A stretch of 64,000 bases of DNA, taken from NCBI GenBank assembly GCA_902774185.1, contig CACYHE010000005.1, positions 71,935-135,934 of the forward strand. Reading direction: 5' to 3'. A program made the position numbers and the translations under genes. Positions within the stretch are counted from its first letter, which is position 1, and every line of letters starts with the position of its first letter. The notes under the pieces were generated by a model that saw nothing but the letters and a program-made list of their open reading frames with translations, was not told the origin of the DNA and made no database searches. This document shows, one piece after another, positions 60,208-64,000 of this stretch. This DNA is from an uncultured Bacteroidales bacterium (GTDB lineage: Bacteria; Bacteroidota; Bacteroidia; Bacteroidales; Paludibacteraceae).

Positions 60208-60936
60208 TTATTTGGTATAAGTGCTGTAAAAACCTTTGCGGTTGACGGGCAGGGCGCGGTATCCTTTGTCTTTCACCCATTTGCCGTCCTCCAAGATGTC
60301 GTATTTCTCTACATAGCGTTCTTTCATCTTCAGGTAGTCTTTCTCGCTGTAGTTGGTTACGCGATCTACATAGAAGGACATCGGAATAGTGCGTCCTACA
60401 CGACTTGAATTCGAGCAGAAATAGTAAGTCACATGCAACGTGAAGGTCAACGGAGTAGTCTCTTGGGTAAACGTCTTCGACTCCGAATGACGCACTTTCT
60501 CTTTCAAACCTTCGCTTAAGAAGATACTCTTCGTGATAGGAATGTAGGTAGCAGGTGTGTAAGCGTTCAACTGCTCCGTAGGAGACGTGATTAAACGCCA
60601 GGTGTGCGGAGCTACGATACCGCAGTTATCCATCGAACCCTTGGTCCATTCACCTTCCGAATCAGGTAGAGTGGAAGAGAAACAGGAAGAACCATCGGAG
60701 ATATAGAGGTACTCGTCCGTCTTGTTATATACGGAGAAACCACGGTCACCGCGTAAAGCCCACATGTTATACTCAATCTTGATGTTCTCATCTTCGTAAG
60801 AGTAGTTCTCTGACTTCGCGTCAAACAGAGACGGATCTACAGGTTTGGTGGTACATACCTGATAATACGTCTTCGTGCACGATGAACTAATCAGTGCTAC
60901 GGTAAGGATCGTAAGACCCAAAAAGATTTTTTTCAT
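60208..60936 (-). CDS. Hypothetical lipoprotein
   Basis: The 242-residue product has a lipoprotein signal peptide (lipobox SSSC, Cys20) and a soluble beta-rich domain of unknown family: KIEYNMWALRGDRGFSVYNK, LYISDGSSCFSSTLPDSEG, VAPHTWRLITS and TFTLHVTYYFCSNSSRVGRT. The final part is lysine/tyrosine rich (KGYRALPVNRKGFYSTYTK). First gene of the lipoprotein - LRR - menA operon with promoter at 60972-61003. No role can be assigned. Confidence 0.7.
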   Translation of the reverse strand: MKKIFLGLTILTVALISSSCTKTYYQVCTTKPVDPSLFDAKSENYSYEDENIKIEYNMWALRGDRGFSVYNKTDEYLYISDGSSCFSSTLPDSEGEWTKGSMDNCGIVAPHTWRLITSPTEQLNAYTPATYIPITKSIFLSEGLKEKVRHSESKTFTQETTPLTFTLHVTYYFCSNSSRVGRTIPMSFYVDRVTNYSEKDYLKMKERYVEKYDILEDGKWVKDKGYRALPVNRKGFYSTYTK

Positions 60937-60971
60937 TGTCGTAAGTATTTAGTTAATAATTAAAAAGTTTG

Positions 60972-61003
60972 CAAAAATACTGCTTTTTTTCGAAATACGC
61001 AAA
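60972..61003 (-). promoter_or_regulatory. Promoter of the lipoprotein-LRR-menA operon
   Basis: Minus-strand -7 TATTTTTG (60972-60979) and -33 TTTG (61000-61003), spacing 20 bp. Confidence 0.75.
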
Positions 61004-61021
61004 TTTTTACACAAAAATGCT

Positions 61022-61726
61022 TTAATTTCCGAGTTCCTTAATCAATTTATCCACCAATTCCGGTACTCCTTCGGTCGCTTTCTTGCGAATATGCGTGATT
61101 CGGTTCGCCCACATGCCGAACTCCGGTTGACCCGGATCCACAAAATAAATCGGACAGTTATCCGGCGCATAATGGATCAGACTCGCAGCGGGATAGACGT
61201 TCAGACTTGTACCTACCACCACCATGATATCGGCTTGACTTGCTATGCGGCATGCCTCATCGAAATACGGAACACCTTCGCCAAAGAACACGATATACGG
61301 ACGTAGTAACGAACCATCCGGGTGACGGTCTCCGTAGTGTTGCTCCCAACCTTCCAAAGGTACCGTTGCCGTCTCATTCCGTTCGGAACGTAACTTCGTG
61401 ATCTCACCATGCAGGTGAACCACCTCTTTCGCTCCTGCCCGTTCGTGCAGGTCATCGATGTTCTGGGTGATCACACGCGTACCCGGGATCGCTTGCTGTA
61501 ACTTCGCGATCGCTACATGGGCTGCATTGGGCTGAGCAGCCAGGGTGTCCTTACGGCGCGCATTGTAGAAATCGACGCATAACTGCGGGTTGCGCAACCA
61601 GGCTTCGTGCGTACACACATCTTCAATGCGGTACTTCTCCCATAACCCGTCTGAGTCACGAAACGTACCCAAACCACTCTCAGCGCTCACTCCCGCGCCC
61701 GTGAAAACAACAATCTTCTTACTCAT
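61022..61726 (-). CDS. Sirtuin-type NAD-dependent deacylase without zinc cysteines
   Basis: Removes acyl groups from lysine using NAD. The 234-residue chain has FTGAGVSAESGLGTFRDSDG, TQNIDDLHERAG (NAD pocket) and the catalytic His in VVHLHGEI. The small domain that usually holds four zinc-binding cysteines instead reads TKLRSERNETATVPLEGWEQ and has no CxxC. This occurs in other Bacteroidota sirtuins and is not by itself a sign of loss of function. Upstream is a DUF486 gene after a short gap with a heptamer pair. Confidence 0.87.
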   Translation of the reverse strand: MSKKIVVFTGAGVSAESGLGTFRDSDGLWEKYRIEDVCTHEAWLRNPQLCVDFYNARRKDTLAAQPNAAHVAIAKLQQAIPGTRVITQNIDDLHERAGAKEVVHLHGEITKLRSERNETATVPLEGWEQHYGDRHPDGSLLRPYIVFFGEGVPYFDEACRIASQADIMVVVGTSLNVYPAASLIHYAPDNCPIYFVDPGQPEFGMWANRITHIRKKATEGVPELVDKLIKELGN

Positions 61727-61732
61727 TATATA

Positions 61733-61746
61733 TCTGTGTTCTGTGT
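61733..61746. repeat. Two heptamers (TCTGTGT) between DUF486 and the sirtuin gene
   Basis: TCTGTGT x2 then TCTACTT; same unit as in lpxB (53332-53359). Confidence 0.6.
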
Positions 61747-61747
61747 T

Positions 61748-62119
61748 CTACTTAAATCCAAAGACAAAATACACGGCGCCGATCAGTAATACGCACGCAA
61801 CCAGATGGTTCCAACGTATCTGCATATGAAAAGCAATCGCAGAGAAGATCACAAAAACCACTAACGTGATCACCTCTTGAATCACTTTCAACTGCATCAA
61901 ACTGAAACTTCCGCCGTTCCCTTCAAAACCGATTCGGTTTGCCGGAACCTGCAGACAGTATTCGAAAAAAGCGATACCCCAGGACAGCAAGATCACAAAA
62001 ATCAAAGGCGTCGTGTTTCCGATCACATGCAACGATTGTAATTTCAGATGCCCGTACCATGCGAATGTCATAAATACATTTGCTACCAATAATAACAATA
62101 TCGTATAAACTGCATTCAT
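61748..62119 (-). CDS. DMT-like small membrane protein (DUF486)
   Basis: The 123-residue protein has four helices (ILLLLVANVFMTFAWYGHL, FVILLSWGIAFFEYCLQVPA, VITLVVFVIFSAIAFHMQI, HLVACVLLIGAVYFVFGFK) and the DUF486 signature FEYCLQVPANRIGFE. The family resembles small drug/metabolite transporters of the DMT clan; the substrate is unknown. It lies between ttcA and the sirtuin gene on the same strand. Confidence 0.85.
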   Translation of the reverse strand: MNAVYTILLLLVANVFMTFAWYGHLKLQSLHVIGNTTPLIFVILLSWGIAFFEYCLQVPANRIGFEGNGGSFSLMQLKVIQEVITLVVFVIFSAIAFHMQIRWNHLVACVLLIGAVYFVFGFK

Positions 62120-62122
62120 AGC

Positions 62123-62150
62123 CTTTCAACTTTCAACTTTCAATTTTCAA
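62123..62150. repeat. Heptamer array at the ttcA 3' end (CTTTCAA)
   Basis: CTTTCAA x3, TTTTCAA; fills the gap to DUF486 and runs over the ttcA stop (LQLKIES end). Confidence 0.85.
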
Positions 62151-62933
62151 CTGTAACGGCAAATAGTCATATTTGACGTTACTCAGCGCTCCGTACATCG
62201 AGTCCGTTGCTTCGGGATTCAGTTCCTTGATCTGCGCCAGCAGTCCCTTCACTTGTTCCCGCGCACTCACATGCTCGAACGGACATAACTTCTGCTGTTT
62301 CTCATAGCCCCGCATGGCGGCATACTGCACGATATCCGCTTCGTCAATCAGGCACAAGGGACGAATGATCTGTAGCGGCATCTTGTCCATCTGCAGCATC
62401 GGCGGCATGGTGGCAAACGTACCCTGATAAATCAGATTCATCAGCATCGTCTCGATCACATCGTCGCGGTGGTGACCAAACGCAATCTTATTGCATCCCA
62501 ACTCTTGCGCTACATTGAAAAGCATCTTCCGTCGGTACCACGAGCATAAGAAACAAGGATTCGTCTCCCGTTCACCACTTTCAACTTTCAACTTTCCACT
62601 TTCCACTGGTTCGTCGATGGATACATCGCGAACCATAAACGGCACTCCCGCCTCTTGACAGAACGACTCCAGATAACTCAAGTCCGTTCGGTAGTCCCGC
62701 TCTTTGACCCGCACATGCATAGCCGTTACCCGAAAACGCGGTTTGTAGATCTTCGAGCGCCTACCTAACAGTTCCGTCAACAACAAACTGTCTTTTCCTC
62801 CGCTCAGACCAATCAGGATATGATCGCCGTCGGCAATCAATCCGTAGTCCGAGCACGCTTTGTGAAAACGCTTCGTCAGTCGTTCACGCTGCTTCTCTAA
62901 CGCAATCTGTTCAGGCGTTTTCTGTCCACTCAT
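62133..62933 (-). CDS. TtcA-like tRNA 2-thiocytidine synthetase
   Basis: PP-loop ATPase that thiolates cytidine 32 of some tRNAs, cytoplasmic. The 266-residue chain has ILIGLSGGKDSLLLTELLGR (PP-loop), two CxxC-like cysteine pairs (NPCFLCSWYRRK around residue 140 and CPFEHVSAR later) and KIAFGHHRDDVIETMLMNLI. Similar PP-loop proteins exist with other thiolation targets; TtcA-like is the closest by motif. A repeat insert (EPVESGKLKVESGE, from 62577-62604) sits just before the cysteine pair. Overlaps DUF805 by 23 bp. Confidence 0.85.
   Translation of the reverse strand: MSGQKTPEQIALEKQRERLTKRFHKACSDYGLIADGDHILIGLSGGKDSLLLTELLGRRSKIYKPRFRVTAMHVRVKERDYRTDLSYLESFCQEAGVPFMVRDVSIDEPVESGKLKVESGERETNPCFLCSWYRRKMLFNVAQELGCNKIAFGHHRDDVIETMLMNLIYQGTFATMPPMLQMDKMPLQIIRPLCLIDEADIVQYAAMRGYEKQQKLCPFEHVSAREQVKGLLAQIKELNPEATDSMYGALSNVKYDYLPLQLKIES
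62577..62604. repeat. Heptamer array inside ttcA (ACTTTCA)
   Basis: ACTTTCA x2, ACTTTCC x2; encodes KLKVES, the same peptide idea as the glgB N-terminal array. Confidence 0.85.
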
Positions 62934-63318
62934 CGCCGTATTCGTTAGCCCCTTCCTCGGAACGTAAGATACAGAAAATCAGTAATAAGATCCCTCCTAC
63001 GTACGGAATAAACGTAACCAGATACCACCAACCCGATCGGCCCGTGTCATGCAATCGACGGATCGTCACGGTGATAGACGGAATGACTAACGACAGACAT
63101 ACAATCAAGCCGAAGAACAGCAAGGACCAACCGATCATCGGGCTGGTCATGTCCATGCCCAGTAATACGGCACCTAATGCCATCACCATGACGGCAATGA
63201 TTACCACTAAGTTGCTAAACAGATAGAACCACCAGTACTCGGAACGTGGAGCACGACCCGAAATACGAAAATACTTCTCTACCATGCACGTACGCACAGC
63301 TTCAAAAAAGGACATCAT
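62911..63318 (-). CDS. DUF805 membrane protein
   Basis: The 135-residue protein has four helices and the family start YFRISGRAPRSEYWWFYLFS, then ITVTIRRLHDTGRSGWWYLV and PYVGGILLLIFCILRSEEGAN. DUF805 proteins are small inner-membrane proteins of unknown role. Start ATG 63318; the promoter (63345-63376) is 27 bp upstream. First gene of the run leading to ttcA, DUF486 and the sirtuin. Confidence 0.88.
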   Translation of the reverse strand: MMSFFEAVRTCMVEKYFRISGRAPRSEYWWFYLFSNLVVIIAVMVMALGAVLLGMDMTSPMIGWSLLFFGLIVCLSLVIPSITVTIRRLHDTGRSGWWYLVTFIPYVGGILLLIFCILRSEEGANEYGDEWTENA

Positions 63319-63344
63319 AATGTGTTTGTTTCAATTTTGTGATG

Positions 63345-63376
63345 CAAAATTACTACAAATATTTTAAATATACAAG
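63345..63376 (-). promoter_or_regulatory. Promoter of the DUF805-ttcA group
   Basis: Minus-strand -7 TAATTTTG (63345-63352) and -33 CTTG (63373-63376), spacing 20 bp. Confidence 0.7.
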
Positions 63377-63425
63377 ATTTTGGGCATAAAAATCAAAAAA
63401 TGCTGCATTATTTGTTTCATTTCGC

Positions 63426-63467
63426 GTACGCGCGCGTTCCTTATATTATATTTATACGCGTGTGTAC
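63426..63467. repeat. 12-bp GC-alternating hairpin upstream of the rRNA operon
   Basis: GTACGCGCGCGT (63426-63437) pairs with ACGCGTGTGTAC (63456-63467), with two G-U pairs on one strand. Alternating purine-pyrimidine may favour Z-DNA. The 63319-63605 gap shows no gene. Confidence 0.5.
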
Positions 63468-63605
63468 ACGCTATGCGAAGGAGTTCAAATGCCCGCAAAT
63501 AGCCTTGTTCTTGAAAATGACATAAATTATTGCAAAAATCCGACTACTGATAATCAGGCACTTACAAAGAAAATGCATTTTTAGGTGCATTTTTTTTCAA
63601 AAATA

Positions 63606-63637
63606 TTTGGTCATATCAAAAAAAAGCTGTACCTTTG
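63606..63637 (+). promoter_or_regulatory. Promoter of the rRNA operon
   Basis: -33 TTTG (63606-63609) and -7 TACCTTTG (63630-63637), spacing 20 bp, about 270 bp before 16S; the A/T-rich region upstream may act as UP element. Confidence 0.8.
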
Positions 63638-63910
63638 CACTCGCTTTTGAGAAACAAGTGTGTTTCGATTTTCTACCGGAGGCCCGGACATTAAAATTAA
63701 GATTCTTCCTTGAAGGACCTAATTTTTTTGCGCCAAACTGAAGGATAGACGAAGCAAATTGAAAGATTGATACAATTAGTGTAGTACAAGAAACAAATAC
63801 GAAGTGAATGTCCATGATCTTGTGTCATGGAACTTATTCACGAGTGAGTTCCCGAAAAATTTCTACACTTGATAAATCGATTATTCTGAGCTATCTTATA
63901 ATTTCTTTTT
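63638..63910 (+). other. Transcribed rRNA leader
   Basis: The leader between promoter and 16S. It contains a nested hairpin (63804-63841: GTGAAT/ATTCAC outside CCATGA/TCATGG). No gene is present; it is likely removed by rRNA processing. Confidence 0.7.
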
Positions 63911-64000
63911 ACAACGAAGAGTTTGATCCTGGCTCAGGATGAACGCTAGCGACAGGCCTAACACATGCAAGTCGAGGGGCAGCGCGGGAGAAGCTTGCTT
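63911..64000 (+). rRNA. rrs: 16S rRNA, first ~90 nt (cut by window edge)
   Basis: GAAGAGTTTGATCCTGGCTC starts at 63916 and, by comparison with E. coli numbering, mature 16S begins near 63911. GAACGCTAGCGACAGGCCTA and ACACATGCAAGTCGAGGGGC are typical for Bacteroidales. The rest is outside the window. Confidence 0.97.

Noticed and set aside
773-62604. CRISPR array
   Set aside because: The tandem repeats have 7-10-nt periods, no unique spacers of 25-40 nt, and no cas gene is present.
63424-63467. Terminator function of the GC-alternating hairpin before the rRNA promoter
   Set aside because: No upstream gene on either strand reads into it and no T-tract follows; kept only as a structural feature.

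Overview
The window is chromosomal DNA of a Bacteroidales bacterium (phylum Bacteroidota). The evidence is the 16S rRNA 5' end at the right edge (GCTAGCGACAGGCCTAACAC type), Bacteroidota sigma-ABfr promoters (TTTG/CTTG at -33 and TAnnTTTG at -7, almost always exactly 20 bp apart), type IX secretion (T9SS)-like C-termini, BspA-type LRR, C10 and C69 peptidases, PKD lipoproteins and an EpsG/glycosyltransferase cluster. I see no CRISPR array, tRNA, transposase or prophage.

Layout. 1-4742 (minus): cysS (cut by the edge), nagB, a TlpA-like lipoprotein and glgB. 4743-5428 has no protein gene but carries a candidate hairpin sRNA. 5429-16681 (minus) is an AT-rich accessory block: a lipoprotein TPR / transmembrane / HTH regulator, a DUF3244-like secreted protein, a T9SS-type secreted protein, two giant RHS/YD-repeat proteins (the second with a lamin-tail domain and a 235-residue variable tail), then a small membrane protein and a lipoprotein that could be immunity genes. 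16685-26639: pepD, an outer-membrane barrel, C69 peptidase, GT3-like glycogen synthase, PKD lipoprotein, miaA, a PRiA4 ORF3-like protein and cca. 26814-32236 (plus): rpsP, then an EpsG-like polymerase and four glycosyltransferases. 32220-38053: C10 protease, Na/Ca exchanger, ychF and two small proteins. 38163-43107 is a second accessory area rich in structured RNA candidates, with a GHKL ATPase/STAS pair between two near-identical 65-bp terminator-promoter modules. 43132-52731: triple AAA+ protein, rsfS, ftsH, M16 peptidase, surE. 52715-63318 (minus): lpxB, glmM, two FKBP-like lipoproteins, a membrane-tethered AraC regulator, rfbA, menA, an LRR protein, a sirtuin, a DUF486 protein, a TtcA-like protein and a DUF805 protein. 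An rRNA operon promoter and the first 90 nt of 16S follow.

The most unusual thing is genome texture. More than twenty short degenerate tandem arrays, mostly of 7-nt units (ATTTGTC, ACTTTCG, GTGAAAG, TTAGCCA, TCTGTGT families) and of 10-nt units (GTTTGAnnTn), sit in intergenic gaps and in frame inside ordinary housekeeping genes (glgB, pepD, glycogen synthase, miaA, cca, ftsH, lpxB, ttcA). There they encode 7- or 10-residue periodic inserts such as QTTSN and QITNDKS. A second unusual point is a compact terminator-promoter hybrid, seen three times, in which the -33 box lies in the terminator hairpin loop and the U-tract forms the spacer.

All product names come from reading motifs by eye; no search was run.
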